Assembly (NCBI GenBank): GCA_030620095.1
Contig: JAUTXW010001355.1
Span: 1,488,001 to 1,552,000 of the forward strand
DNA length: 64,000 bases
Direction of reading: 5' to 3'
DNA from: Kuschelorhynchus macadamiae
Taxonomy: Eukaryota; Arthropoda; Insecta; Coleoptera; Curculionidae
The notes beneath the pieces are model-generated. The model was not told the DNA's origin, did not search any database, and saw only the letters and a list, made by a program, of their open reading frames with translations. The position numbers and the translations under genes were made by a program. Below are positions 22,736 through 35,856 of this stretch, piece after piece. How positions within the stretch are numbered: position 1 is the stretch's first letter; each line of letters begins with the position of its first letter.

Positions 22736-24687
22736 TGTATAACATAAAAATATTGTTATTGACGTACAAATAATAATTTAAAAGTTATATTTCTCTGTTA
22801 AAATATTTTCCCTATTATACTGAAAATATAAATATGTAATCACAACGAATTAAGCAGATTCAGTTAGATGGCAATTTAGTAGAGATTTATTAATTGGAAA
22901 AATGTTGGTTAATCGTGAAATTTCGTTATTGTTGTCTACATTGGGCGAGTCTTAAACTGTATAACATAATTTTAAATAAATAATTGTTTCTATCTGAATC
23001 GTTTTCTTTCAATAGATCGTTAATATAAATTAAAAAAAAAAACGAAACACGAGGAAGATTTGTTGTTCCTAAAATTCCATAATTGATACATTTTAATGTA
23101 ATCACTTGTTGGAAAGACTCGTATTTGCTGCTACAGAGTACGTTATTTGCTTTGGGACAATAATACAGTTTTACTATTGGATTAAATAGAACACCTCCAA
23201 ATTTGATTGCAAATTCTTATACTTATTTATACAAAAAAAAACAGGTAAAAAATTAAGTTTAACATGTTTTAAGTTGTTTAACACATTTAATTTATTAATA
23301 CTAATTAATAAAAAGAAGATCATATCTAGGAAGAAGGAATAGATCTAAACCATCAGAATGAAATAAAATGTAAATTATTTTTTCAATTTTTCAGTTTGTG
23401 TCTCCTTCGGCCAGAGCGAAAAATCTTAATAAGTCTTCATTAACTTTCATTAAACTTAATGAAGTTAATAACGATTTTATGATCGAAATTAGCTGACAGC
23501 AGTCTCTTATTTTTATACTTTAAACTTCCTTATACTTTCGGGGCAGTTTTCCTTTTCCACTTATTGTGGCATCCTCGGAGTACCGGAGCCACTAATCCTT
23601 GATTGGAGCCCAATTCGAATCATAATATATTTTCACTTCCTCAGGGACATTGATAACCATACTTTAAAAAAGTGTGTTGTGGTCCGATTCAGATATCAAA
23701 TATGCGAGTTTGTAGGTATTTTAGCACTTCCAAAATTAAGAAAAAGTTTCATATGAACATAGGTAAGCATATGCTTTGTTCTGGATATACAGGATTTTTA
23801 TTATAAAACAACAAAGCGTTTGCGGACCTATGTTCATATAAAGCTTAATTTTCGGAAAGTAAGGTAAATCTATTAAAAGGCTTATTTTGTGCTAAAAACC
23901 GCTTAAACGATTTGACGCGGCAATGATAACTTTTGCTCGGAAATTTCAGAACTAAAACTTACGAAATATTCAAGAGTTTTTGTTGGAACCAGTTTATCAT
24001 AAAATTAATGCGCGTTTCTTTAATGAAGTTTACTGGAAACACTCCCGTGGACCTAAATGCTGAATTCATATTTGCACTTTTAAATGAAACTTAAATCTTT
24101 TCAATTATTTCTGAAATTCATTATTTGGTAATATTTTATTAGGAAATATTTAAGAAGAAGAATATTTCAGTGGCTGTTTTTTTCTTTGTTGAACATATAT
24201 CCAGTGGCTGCCGATTATGTGTTGAGTTAGCTTAACCAAAACAGTAAATAGCCATCCTTGCTAGTCTATAATTAGTCACGGTCCCGTCAAAAATAAGAAT
24301 TATTTTTTTCTCTCTTCTGCTCTAGTGTGCCTGCAAATTCCAAGAGGAGCTTTCCAAACCACTTGCAAAAAATATCGGGACCATCTAGCCATTTTTCTAG
24401 GCAGTATAAATAGTTCCAGGGTAATCTTCTTCTTTGGACAGCCAATTCTTACAAACGTATCTTTCTTGAAAAATTATTTAAGATGAAAATTTTCCCCTTA
24501 AGGCATTACCACGTATTAATACCGCTGTGTATTTTCCCCGGAATCCAAATATTTTTCGAATCTCTTTATTTTTAAACCTCTGATCAATTATCTTTCCATG
24601 CTTCGGATAATGACTAAAACTCCTTTCATCACAATTGTATACAGATTGTTACCAATTCGAAAGGATAACATTGGCATTTTAAAGACG
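22736..24687. other. No coding feature; small imperfect hairpin near 23735-23860
   Basis: AT-rich sequence inside the 0.8-kb inverted arms. Near 23735-23860, TTTCATATGAACATAGGT and ACCTATGTTCATATAAAG form the ends of an imperfect inverted repeat with AAGCATATGCTTTGTT inside, possibly a small non-autonomous element. Nothing else is recognised. Confidence 0.45.
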
Positions 24688-25500
24688 TACGAAGCTGGTT
24701 AAATTAGTGTAAAGTTGCCCAATTTATTGTCAAATAATATGTCGTTGATAAAGTTGGAAAATTCGGACTATTTCCAAAGATATCCGTGTAAAACCAGAAA
24801 TCGTCATTTTCCTTTTAATTTTTTCCAGGCTGCATTTGAAGAGTTATTACGGAATAAATTTTGCATCTTTATAGCCGCTTTTCCTCCTCTACAAGATTGT
24901 GCACTCAGATTTAAAATCCTACGTTTCATCTTCGAAGTTTCATCATCAACTTCATTTTTTTCTTAAATACTGACCTGGCTTTCATTATTTCATTTGTAAC
25001 AAGCTCTTGACCACCTCCTAAAACCAATGATATAATGCACTCATACATTTAGAGTATTTATGTTATGGAAAAATGTTTAATTTTCTGTTCAAATATTAAA
25101 TAGATACATGGTTAGTTTTGGGAGGCCGAACGGTTGTTAGACATGAAATAAAAAATCAGTAAACTTCCTTTACCCGGAACTTCCCTCGTTATGATTTTTT
25201 TTCCATTTGTTAGGAATAGTAGCCTGTGACCCAGTTTAGTTCAGTATACCATATTTTAGCAGTTTCTTTCTACCTACGCCACACTTGGCTTTTGGGCATA
25301 ATTTAAAATAAATTTAATAAGTAGATTTATTGACACATACCGCTATTTTGTTACGTCATGTCGAAGTCGTACGAGTTTATCGTATTTCCACCTTTAATTT
25401 TTCTGCACAATTTAAAATCAATTGAACAAGATTTTTTTACGTTGACTTTTTAAAAAAATTATTTGCCCGCCATTTTGTTTCGCCATCTTAAATTCGTACC
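24688..25500 (-). repeat. Right arm of the 0.8-kb inverted repeat
   Basis: Reverse complement of 16811-17622, with only scattered differences. It includes the terminal part of an ATGGCGG repeat (25140-25500). Its outer edge is cut off exactly by a TA microsatellite at 25501, whereas the left arm continues into more of the dispersed repeat. Confidence 0.8.

Positions 25501-25530
<30 letters not shown>
25501..25530. repeat. TA microsatellite
   Basis: A short TA run, followed by a second small run at about 25545-25555, at the outer edge of the right inverted arm. Confidence 0.85.
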
Positions 25531-25537
<7 letters not shown>

Positions 25538-25559
25538 TATGTTATATATATATATGTTA

Positions 25560-25770
25560 AAAATGTTGAAATTCCAGGTCCGGCTTAAAAAAAATTAATA
25601 TAATTTATTTTCACATAAACAACTATATCCAAGTTTTTTAAAAATGTCATAATAAATTATTAAAACGCATCTAAAAAATAGCAGAAAATTACAGAAGAGA
25701 ACAATGTATCGTAATTATAAACTAAATATCAATTTTAATATGTTTCTAAAATAGTTTTCTACAATAACTA
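25560..25770 (+). repeat. Partial duplicate of the element 5 terminal repeat
   Basis: Contains ATTCCAGGTCCGG, AAGTTTTTTAAAAATG and CGTAATTATAAACTA, which recur in the same order and orientation from 36985 onward. It appears to be a second, truncated copy of the inner part of element 5's left arm. Confidence 0.6.
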
Positions 25771-26053
25771 CATTGTGATGTGCAATGACTATTTAACCAC
25801 AAAGTGTACATAGCGTAACCGTGGATAAAGGACGTTATGGTGATTCCAAATGAGGGGCCAGGAATCCTGAAACCTTCATTCTTACCAATATACAGGGTGT
25901 TAAATGAATTTCTGACAAAACTTCATTCCCCTGTATATTCTGAGGTCTGATGTTGAAATTTATCATATATTAAAAATATTGAAATTCCAGGGGTGCGATT
26001 TTGCACTTATCATTTCGTTAGTTAACGAATCGCTAAATCACGTGATTTAGCGA

Positions 26054-29000
26054 AACAACTGACAAAGGTTGGAAGTAGCATCCATTTCTTAAATGGAAAA
26101 TTGCATGTATTTTTTGACGTCAAGTAGGCCAGTTTTTCATTACGTTTTGACAGTTACTGTTAACCTTAAAATTATTTTGTTGACGTTGAGCAAAATACGA
26201 CAAGTTTAGTACTTTATTATTTTGGAAATAATTAAAAGGTGATGAAAAATTAAAAATCTGAAGCTTCTAAGGTCTACCTGGAGATCCTTAATACTTTGTT
26301 TGTTATACTTCTAAAAGGGAAGATACAGCAGCATTGCTGGCATCAATTGGTGATCGAATAATTATTGTACCTAATACCTACTAATATTCTAATAAAACAG
26401 AAGTTAACAAATAAGTGGCCATTTCAAGAGACCTAAATTTGACTTTAATTAATCGCTACATGTGAGTGCAGTGAAAAAAGGTGAACATTTTTGTGGATAT
26501 TATATTGTGCTTTTCCAGAACAGATTTTAATGTTATTATACCTTATTATAAAGGCGTAATATAATATTTTTGCACTTGTGGGCGGTATTTCCAGATATTT
26601 TAGAGACATTAGAGAATATGATATTCTTAAAGGCACTGTCAGGTATTTCTAGGTAGGAAATAACTATTTTAAGATACATTACACCTCTAACTACACTAAG
26701 CAAACCCTTGTTAAAAAATCAACGTTAAATTAAAATCTAACAAATTTAGAGTATAAGTTTTTTTTCTTTAATGTCTACAAGTTCAATGTACTGTAGTGAT
26801 AAATACATAAATATCTTTATTAGAGTGGACTAGTTTTAGATGTACTAGTCAAAATTTTGTTATATTTATTCTGAATTAAATATTTTTTCAAAATGAAACT
26901 TCCTACTTTAATTTCTAGTACATTTGTTTTCTATATTTATCTAATGAATTGGTAATAAAAATATGTTTTTATAATAACTTTCCAATATGTATTGTTTAAG
27001 ACGATTTTTAATAAAATGGTAATATGGTCTAAAAAAATAAGTTACACACTTATTCTGTTGTGTTTATTAAAATGCCTAATAGGATTTATTAAATCATTAG
27101 AAAAGTATCATTAGAAAAATAAACAAATAAAATTTAATAATTTTACCATTTAATTATAAAGTAAAATAAATACAAGCCCTTATTGAAGAAGGGCAACCAC
27201 CAGCATTTCGACCAGTTTACAAGAGTAAAAAATTAACCCTTTGAAATTTTTGTAGAACTTTGCATTTTAGGGTGCTTGGGCCCCATGTTTTCCCACTTCT
27301 GTCAGTCTGTCTGTACGCAGCATAGCTTAAAAACTACTTATCCAGTTGAATTTAGGTTTCAACATTTTGGTAAAAATCGAATATAGCGAAACAAAATGGC
27401 GGCCTAATGAAATAAGAATGCATAAAACTCAAGTGAGAAACAGAGACAGACCGGTAAAATTTTAGTCCGAATCTTGTATGACAAAACTAAATGACGGTCT
27501 AATAAATTATTTGAATATGCAGTAAATTGTAGTGACAATCTGTACGAGGGAAATTGATTGCCATTTAACGTGATCCCTCTCTAATATTTTTATTATTTCT
27601 CGTACTAAAAATATTACATCCACTGTATTTTTTACATGGAATGCTCTGTATAAAGAAGCCCCTTTAAGAAATACTCTATTTGTAACTGTTACGACTGAAA
27701 TTTATATATTCAAAAATAATATGGCCATTTGTAGGCAGGTATTAATTTTAGGTTTTTAAATATCATAGGTAGGTATATCACAAAATTTGGCACGAAGTTT
27801 TTTGGAAAGATATTTTTTAGCTTTTCATAGGTATAAAAAATAGACACGGTATTCATTTAATAAAAATAGATATTTTGTCACTCTCTATATAGAGATACTG
27901 AGAATTACTATATGATTGTGAAGGAGATTATTTATCTTTTTTCATTGCATTAAAAATAATAAGATTACTGCACAGTTGATCCTATACCTAACAGAGTAAT
28001 TTTATCGTCTAAAAACTAAAAATTGACGTTTGGAGAATTTACATAACTACCAAAAGAAACCGTCGGAACTGAAAAATAAATGTTTCGACTTTCATACCTT
28101 AACTTTTGGAAATATGTTTAAAGATTCATATATAATATAATACTATCCGTAACTAATTTCATAATGGTATCAATCTCTAACTCTCTATATCCCTGTAAAT
28201 CTGTATCTATAAAATGCCTAAATATAATTATTTTTCTAGATTTAAGTGTAATCATAAATCTGTACGATATAAATGAAATAATTTTCCATTTTGATTATTA
28301 TGAAATTGACTGGAACTTCTTTAAATTTTTTTTTGAAAGTGTTGCAATATTTTATCGTAAAAATCAATTTTATATTTTTCACTAAATAAAAAAAATTTTG
28401 ATTTGAACATTTTTTTATAGTTCAAGTTATTACAAACTGAAATTAGTTTCCATTGCTGCTGAATTCTGGTGATACGTAAGTCCACGCCATTTTATTTTAC
28501 GAATGATCCAAAGGACTCACACTGTGACTTGAAATACCTAAAAAGAAGAAAAAGTATTGTAAAAAAATTGCTTTCGAAAAATCAACTGTAAAAGAAGGAT
28601 ATTTTAAATGAAATTATACGCTATTAAAAAACTTCGTTATTGATAAAATAGGTATATTTCTAATTTTAGTTAAAAATTAAATGCAATACTTAACAAATTT
28701 GTGGAAAAAAATTCAAGTTTACTAATTTTCAACCAGAATTTATATAATCATTTGTGGTTTTCTATAATGCCTAGCACTATATCTTGGATTTATTGCTTCG
28801 AAAATGCAAAAGGCCACAAGAAATCTGTTAGGCAGAGTATTATCTAAGCCCTTGTCATTTTCTCAAAATGTTTATATACACACACAATGACTATTACAAA
28901 ACGAAATATTATATTGTTCTTTCCTACCAAGGATAATCCACGCCCGAAGACCAAAAAACTTTCTTCATATAAAGGGTGCTTTCACCAAAATGCCGCCCCT

Positions 29001-30054
29001 GGAAAATGTAAATATTGTATATTACATATATAAATTACATTTATATACCTAATGTACTATGCATGACCATTTTTGTTTTTTTTTTCACCAGTTATGGTTC
29101 TGCAGGCGCCCATGCAATATCCCAAGAAAAAGACACCGCCTCCCCTATAGTTACGCGCCTGCTAGACAGTTGAGACCTGAATATTGTCCAAAAATTTGCA
29201 TGTTTAAATTCGTCATTTATACGTCACAATCTAGTGGTATTCTAAAAATTATACTGAGCAAAGCCCATAAGAATGGGTGAATTGCGAGGTGGCTACTAGG
29301 ACTACACATAAATCTTATAAAACTAGCTTGAGGGATATTCCCTAAATTTTATATAGGTTGTAGTTCTTGACATTCTGAACAATAGATACCATGAATACCT
29401 CCAAATCTTACAAAATAGAGACAGAATTGAATTTATAAAAAAAAAGTTATTCTGAAGAAAAAATTGAGAAAAAAATGTTTCTTGTTACAAAATTCAGTTT
29501 TCACTTTGAGTAATCTTAATTTTCATAGACTTTAGTCAACATACAGATGTTTCAAGTAAATTGAAGTTTAAAAAATAAAATTTTAAACAAAACAAATTCC
29601 TTTTTTAGTTCTATGTATGGTCTTTTTTAAGGTATTAAACTTCAGTTTACCAAATTATATATAAATCAGATGTTTTATTCTTTAATAAAACAAAATAGTC
29701 CATAACAAAAAGACAGCAGCTGCACCTTATACCACATTTTTGGGACATCCTGTATAAATATTTAATATATCCTTACAAAATGTTCTTTTAGCAACCTAAT
29801 ATCTTCCAGTACCTAACAAGGTATCCCAGAATTACATAATATGGATTTGAAATAAGCTCTTCTGGTCAAATATGGTAAACACAGTAAACTTGACTTGCAA
29901 AAAATAAGGTTTCTTCATTATATAGGTATAATGTATATGATGTATAATTTTTTCTCTAAAATTAAGTTTGGTTTACTTTTGTTCCTTTATGTATATCTAT
30001 ATAGTTTTTTTTTAAATTTTTAACACATCTGATATTTTATACAGATATTATGTA
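26054..30054. other. Non-coding part of the 11-kb insertion
   Basis: AT-rich, no recognised protein. A short, decayed piece of the ATGGCGG repeat lies at about 27270-27500 on the plus strand (AACAAAATGGCGGCC near 27392, with GTCTGTCTGTACG upstream). Open frames are all under 75 codons and unsupported. Confidence 0.45.
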
Positions 30055-30589
30055 CAGGATGTCTAGTTATATTTTAAACGTAACCTACAGTCTTTATTAT
30101 GAGTTATCAAAAAACTTTAAATATAAAAGTGTTTAGGTTTGGGCAATTTACAAGAAAAACAAACAAAAGGTAATTGGAAATTTAGCAAATGGGCATCGAC
30201 TTCGTTATTTTAAAAGGCACACCCTGTATAATAGATACACCTCAAGTGGTCTCTTCTTGCTGATTATTAATAATAGACTAGGTTTAAGACCTTTATCTCT
30301 AAAGATAATCAAGAAATTTAAGAAAAACCCTATCATAAGAAACAATGTATTCCCACTGACTCCACTATATTGGAGCTTTCTCCATCTTTCTCTTAGACAT
30401 TGTCTCTTATGGCAGGGTTTTTCTAAAATTTCTCTGTTATCTTTAGAGATAAAGTTTAAACCTAGTATATTTATAATTGGCAAGAATGATGATTCTGTTC
30501 AAACCCAAAAACATTTGTATTTAAAGTTTTTTGATAACTCATAGAATAAGGCCTCTAGGGTACCGTTTAAAATATAACCAGGCACCCTG
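30055..30589. mobile_element. Palindromic miniature element, TA-flanked
   Basis: 535 bp bounded by TA on both sides. The left end CAGGATGTCTAGTTATATTT and the right end, complement of CAGGGTGCCTGGTTATATTT, begin inverted repeats of about 90 bp. Further inner inverted homology (AATAGACTAGGTTTAAGACC near 30271 against the complement near 30450) makes most of the element foldable. The mirrored open frames on both strands reflect the palindrome, not a gene. The end sequence suggests mobilisation by a mariner-group enzyme. Confidence 0.75.
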
Positions 30590-32660
30590 TACAATTTTAC
30601 ATAAGAATACACAAATAAATTCCATTAAACATAATGAACTTATTAAGTCATATAATAGTTATATTTTTAAATAAAATATTTTTATTGTGATGTGAAACTT
30701 CCAAAGCGATTCACAGATTTTGACAAAAGACTAATTCAAAAATACACATTAAAAATGGCAATTAGCAAAACCCAAGGAAAAACACACACTTCAAACAATT
30801 TGTGTCACACTGTAAGAAATTAGACAAACATGTAACACATAACGAGATGTCTAGCACAAAGTTTAATGAATGACATAATAAAAAAATAAGTGCACCATTC
30901 ATCAGTTGAGTTGCTATGGATTATCTTTCTGTTGTTTTCCAACAGAATATCAGTGCAAAAACCATTAGTCAAATCAAATAAGGTTTCAAGTGTTAAATTC
31001 TGTTTGATACTGTGAACTGATGATTTGTTATAATAACGAACTCATAGGTATGTTTTGCAGAAGACCCTGTTAAACATAAGCTTATGAATTATACTAGCCT
31101 AACCTGTCCAAGTCTAATATTATAGTAAGTTTCTTTATAAATAAAACTAAATAATCACAATTAATAGTTACACAGGTATATATATCTTCTACAATCAAAA
31201 TGGTCGAGTTCAAATTTGAATCAACAAAACAGATTATCGAGGAATTTGTAATTGTGCTTCGGTGATTGTTCTTCCTTATATTGACGAAGTATGTAAAAGG
31301 TAAATGAAAATACTGTATCAAATACTGGACATTATTTCTTCTATCATTCCCTTCTTTTTAGTGTCATATTCTGCAAAAGCTGTAAAAATATTGCTATAAT
31401 CAATAAATGTGCCATACAACACACACTGTGTAATATAATATAACTAATTATTTCTCTTCTCTAATAATTATAACATTTTATAATTCCAACTGTAGTTCTT
31501 TTAAAGAAAAACAAAGATGATTTCATTTCGCCCTCAACAGTGAAAATATATAATACCTAAGAAAATAATAGCTTACGCTATAAATTTTCTTTGATAATAC
31601 CTGTTAAGGAATACTTTTGTTTACAAGTTATACATAGACCTCGACATAGACAATGAAATATAATTTAAGCAAGTACATTCTATTTGCTAAAATATACAAA
31701 TTCATGCCTACCTGCAACAGTCTCAGGTGTCACCATTATGATAATCTAGATTCAACTGCCCTTATTGCTTCTTTAGTCGTTCCTAGTTACTGGAATTTAT
31801 GTTCAATTTTGCAATACTTAAATACACCATTATTAAACCACTGTTGTGTTTCCGTAAGTGATCCATCAGCTGTTCCACTTCCTTGTTTACTGTATATTTG
31901 TGAACTAAAAAAGTTAGGTTAGGTTACGAGAGGCCAAAATTAAATAAAATACTGCCGTATTCCTCAAATAGGGACGGCCATTCCCCAGTAACAACGGGCA
32001 TTTACAACCTAGAGTAAGATTTTTATTCTTACTCTAAGTTTAAAACGCTTTGTTCTCCTGATGAACGCATTTCGCCTATATTATTATATTATTTTTCTGT
32101 GGAAGGCGCGCCTCATTTCAAAGGCGGATAGATGTATGATGTTTATGTGGTTGCATAACAGCCGCGGTGCTAGATTAGAATAAATATTAACATAGGTCCC
32201 CCTTTTCTTTTAAGAATAAATTACATAATATAGAATTTTGCCCCATATAGTAAATAATTTAAATAATATTTAAACAGAATATTCACAACTTTGTTAAATA
32301 TTTCTTCAAAAGAAGTACATTTTGAGGACAGCGTTTTATGTTTTTTCTAAAATAGCTTTCGTAATAATATGACATAGATAATATTTTTTAAACAGATTAG
32401 CTTACCTTGTTTAATTTGAAGGATTTTTTTACGAGTTTCTTATTTTTGCTGCCTATTTGGAGGTTCCATGTTTCCATGATTTTCTTTAATATTTTGGCAT
32501 CTGTTGATTACTTACGGTATGATGTATATGCTAATATATGACGGCTTAGCTTTCAAGTAATCAAAACTATTTTTTATCTTACGAAATTAGACTCCAAGGC
32601 AGTAAATTTAGATATTATCAAAAACTCAAGAACGTACATATTCGGAAAATGACGGCTTTA
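30590..32660. other. No recognised feature
   Basis: AT-rich sequence within the 11-kb insertion, up to the 3' end of the non-LTR element. Only short unsupported frames are present. Confidence 0.45.
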
Positions 32661-33049
32661 GTAATAAATAAATAAATAAATAAATAAATGCTTTATTGTC
32701 AAAAAAAATTTTACAATTTTGTGGACAAAGCTGTTGTAAAAAAATAGTTTACAAACATCAAAATTAGCAAACAAAACAAGACAAAAACACATCATAAATA
32801 TTATAGAAAAATAATATTTAAATCAGGAATTTAGAATATTAATATTATAGAATCCTAAAAGAAGTACATTAGAAATGTACTTTGTCATTCGTACTATGTT
32901 ACAAACATTTTCATAAATATAATGTAAAAAAATAAAAAAGCAAAGTAAAAAATAAAAAAGTACGAAACAATTAAAAAAATACATATACAAAGTTCGGTAA
33001 AAATGGTTGGTAATGGCAACTATCACACTAGGGGTTCATAAGGATAACA

Positions 33050-35851
33050 TTATGTGTTGTAAAACTCGTTCACGGTGTAGAAGGCTCTTTCCAGTAAGAA
33101 TGATTTCAAAACCTTGCGAAATGAAGTCAGAGATATTATGGATTTGATGTTAAATGGCAGGTGATTATGCATTTTTTTTGCATTGTAGATTACTGATCTT
33201 TTAATTAACTCTGAGTGTGGGGTTGGAAGATAGAGATCGTGCTCAGTATTTCTGAGAGGGTAGTTGTGAGAAGGTCTCTCTAATAGAGCAGGTGCGTGCT
33301 TACGAATTAAGCAAACCGATTCCAAAATGAATAAGCAAGGAAGGGTTAGTATTTTATATCTTTTAAAGAAATCTCGGCAGTGAGTTCTACTGTTAAGTCT
33401 CAGTAGGTAACGAACAGCTCTTTTTTGTAGTATAAAAATTCGATCAAATTGAGTCGCACAACATGTACCCCAGAATGGAATAGCATATCTGAGGTGCGAC
33501 TCAACAAGAGCAAAATAAACAGTTCTAGAGGTAGAAAAGCTAAGCTCCTCGGAAACAGATCTTAACGCAAAGCAAGCAGAACCTAACTTCCTTGATAAAG
33601 CGTCGATATGTGGATCCCATTTTAAAGAATCATCTACAAGAAGCCCTAGAAATTTTACAGAGTTTACGACATCAATAGTGGTGCCATTAAGGTCAAAGGG
33701 TTGCAGCGTGTTTTTATAAGACAAGACTTTCGTTTTAGAGATGTTCAAACATAGGAGATTAGAATCGCACCAGGATTTAATGGTGATTAGGTCATTAGAT
33801 ACAATCCTATGTAGGTCCGTGACATCTGGGTGGCTCCACGTAAAGCTGGTATCGTCCGCAAAGAGACATATTTTTCCACTAATGTTTAAATTAGCCATGT
33901 CGTTTATGAACAGAAGAAACAAGACAGGGCCCAGTACCGAGCCTTGAGGCACTCCATATTCCATTGGCCTACAAGAAGACATCCTGTTGTCAACTTTCAC
34001 AACTTGATTTCTGTTGCTAAGATATGACTTAAACCAATTGAGAGGAGCCCCTCTAAATCCATAGTACTGCAGTTTGTTAGTTAATATATTATGATTCACA
34101 CAATCGAAAGCTTTGGAAAAATCACAGAAAATTGTTGCCGTAGCGTGATGGTTGTTTAGGCTGGAGTAAACTCTATTAAGAAGGGAAAACATGGCATCGC
34201 TTGTGCATTTGTTACTTAGAAATCCAAATTGATGTTTTGTAAGTATTTCATATCTAGACAGAAATGATAAAAGCCTTTTTTTAACCAGTCTTTCGATGAT
34301 CTTAGATAGCGTAGGGAGAAGTGCAATTGGGCGATAGTTCGAAGCTTCTTCTGAAACACCTCCTTTGTGAAGAGGTATGATTATTGCAGTTTTAAGGCAG
34401 CTTGGAAAAGTACCATTTTGGAAAGACATATTTATCAAAGTAGTCAGATGCTCTAGTGTGCATTCCGGAAGACTTGAATACATTTTTAAAGTAAGCCCAT
34501 CAGTTCCCGAAGAAGATTTATTTTTGATATCATTAATTGTACTACGAAGTTCTGATAAAACTACTGGTGAAAAGAAGAAACTGTGCAGGTTTACCCTATG
34601 ATTAGAGAGATATGAAATTGGGTCATTAGATTGAGATACGGATTTAGTCAAATCTTTGGCTACATTTACAAAATAATTGTTTAGGTCCTCAGGAGAGGTA
34701 AGGATAGTGCTGGATAAAGGAGTTTTGTTTCTTAAATCATTTACGATAGACCAGGTTTCTTTAGCTACATTTTTGGCGTTAGAAAGTCTATTATTGTAAT
34801 AAATATCTTTGGCGGCTTTAATAGTTTTATGATAAATTTTTCTGTATGATTTTACATAATTATGAAAAAAGACACTGTCCGAAAATTTCTTTAAATGAGA
34901 TAGTGACCGCATGTTCTTAGAAGATATACGTAAACCTTTAGTGGACCAGGGTTTACTTCTTTTATTTTTGATAGGCCTAAGAGGAAAAGATTCAGAAGCT
35001 ATATTAGTTAGAGTTTTTATAAAACGAGAAAATTCAGTGTCGACATCATAAGTGTGAGAGTCCCAGTCAGTTATTTGACATAGGTGTTTGAAATTAATGA
35101 AATTTCTAACCGAAAAAATACGGCCTACTTGTCTAGAGGAATTTTTGGCTTTGGATGTCATTGAAAATTTTGTGAAAATTGCTTCATGATCGGAGAAACC
35201 TGGACTTAAGACATTACATTCGACGGAGCTAGGATCGAAAGACGACACAACGTAATCTATAGCACTGGCACTTGTCTTAGTAATTCTGGTTGGTGAGTTG
35301 ACGTGCATGGCAATTCCTAATGACTCAAAGATGGACTGAAGACATTCCTGAGCAGCACACACACTGGAAAAGTCAATATTGAAATCGCCACATAAGATTA
35401 ATTTGCTTTTTACAGGAAGGGACTCGAGCAAACTTAGAAGGTTATGGCAGAATAATTGCACATCAGCATCAGGTGTTCTATAAATACAAATAATATAAAG
35501 GTCATAAGTATTGTGATAAACGATAGAAAATTCAAATACTTTTTCAGATAATAAATGATTATACTTTGATATTTCGGAAAAATCGTTGTTTGAAGACATT
35601 ATCATGGTGCCTCCATGAGTTAAATTAGTTCTATTAAATCTGGCAATTGTGGTATAGTTTTTAATAAAAACAGGTTGATTGATATTTAGCCAGTGCTCAG
35701 TGATGGCAATGACTTCTGGAAAATTTAGCTCTTCTAACAAAAGATATAATTCGTCTGTTTTATGTCTTAAGGACTGAATATTAAGAAAAAAAAGATTAAA
35801 ATTGCTATTGGTCAATTTTTTAGAGGGTGCTTGATCCTCTTTTCGCGTCAT
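33050..35851 (-). CDS. Non-LTR retrotransposon ORF2: endonuclease and reverse transcriptase
   Basis: A 933-residue open frame. It encodes the enzyme that nicks the chromosomal target and copies the element RNA there. Residues 18-230 are an APE-type endonuclease: LNIQS (Asn24), ITEHW (Glu52), LCGDFNID (Asp156, Asn158) and GFSDHEAI (Asp221, His222). Residues about 430-750 are the reverse transcriptase: KSSSGTDG, NYRPIALLPTLSKIIE, IFCDFSKAFDCVNH (Asp577), YGVPQGSVLGP and the catalytic FADD at 664-667. The C-terminal part (RYAIPFWG, then YNAKKMHNHLPFNI) resembles the usual tail of CR1/L2/Jockey-group proteins. No RNase H domain is seen. All catalytic residues are present and no stop interrupts the frame. 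The exact clade is uncertain without a tree. Confidence 0.93.
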   Translation of the reverse strand: MTRKEDQAPSKKLTNSNFNLFFLNIQSLRHKTDELYLLLEELNFPEVIAITEHWLNINQPVFIKNYTTIARFNRTNLTHGGTMIMSSNNDFSEISKYNHLLSEKVFEFSIVYHNTYDLYIICIYRTPDADVQLFCHNLLSLLESLPVKSKLILCGDFNIDFSSVCAAQECLQSIFESLGIAMHVNSPTRITKTSASAIDYVVSSFDPSSVECNVLSPGFSDHEAIFTKFSMTSKAKNSSRQVGRIFSVRNFINFKHLCQITDWDSHTYDVDTEFSRFIKTLTNIASESFPLRPIKNKRSKPWSTKGLRISSKNMRSLSHLKKFSDSVFFHNYVKSYRKIYHKTIKAAKDIYYNNRLSNAKNVAKETWSIVNDLRNKTPLSSTILTSPEDLNNYFVNVAKDLTKSVSQSNDPISYLSNHRVNLHSFFFSPVVLSELRSTINDIKNKSSSGTDGLTLKMYSSLPECTLEHLTTLINMSFQNGTFPSCLKTAIIIPLHKGGVSEEASNYRPIALLPTLSKIIERLVKKRLLSFLSRYEILTKHQFGFLSNKCTSDAMFSLLNRVYSSLNNHHATATIFCDFSKAFDCVNHNILTNKLQYYGFRGAPLNWFKSYLSNRNQVVKVDNRMSSCRPMEYGVPQGSVLGPVLFLLFINDMANLNISGKICLFADDTSFTWSHPDVTDLHRIVSNDLITIKSWCDSNLLCLNISKTKVLSYKNTLQPFDLNGTTIDVVNSVKFLGLLVDDSLKWDPHIDALSRKLGSACFALRSVSEELSFSTSRTVYFALVESHLRYAIPFWGTCCATQFDRIFILQKRAVRYLLRLNSRTHCRDFFKRYKILTLPCLFILESVCLIRKHAPALLERPSHNYPLRNTEHDLYLPTPHSELIKRSVIYNAKKMHNHLPFNIKSIISLTSFRKVLKSFLLERAFYTVNEFYNT

Positions 35852-35856
35852 ATTGA

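Noticed and set aside
27180..27240. TTGAAGAAGGGCAACCACC followed by TTTCGACC as another hammerhead-like motif
   Set aside because: The core lacks CTGANGA and GAAA and no stem II can be drawn.
30205..30544. Overlapping 92- and 95-residue frames on opposite strands
   Set aside because: They are mirror translations of the palindromic miniature element.
31653..31922. 89-residue open frame as a possible host gene
   Set aside because: No recognisable motif, no splice context and strongly AT-biased; it is not distinguishable from chance.
33741..34601. Plus-strand open frames over the non-LTR ORF2
   Set aside because: Shadows of the 933-residue minus-strand frame.
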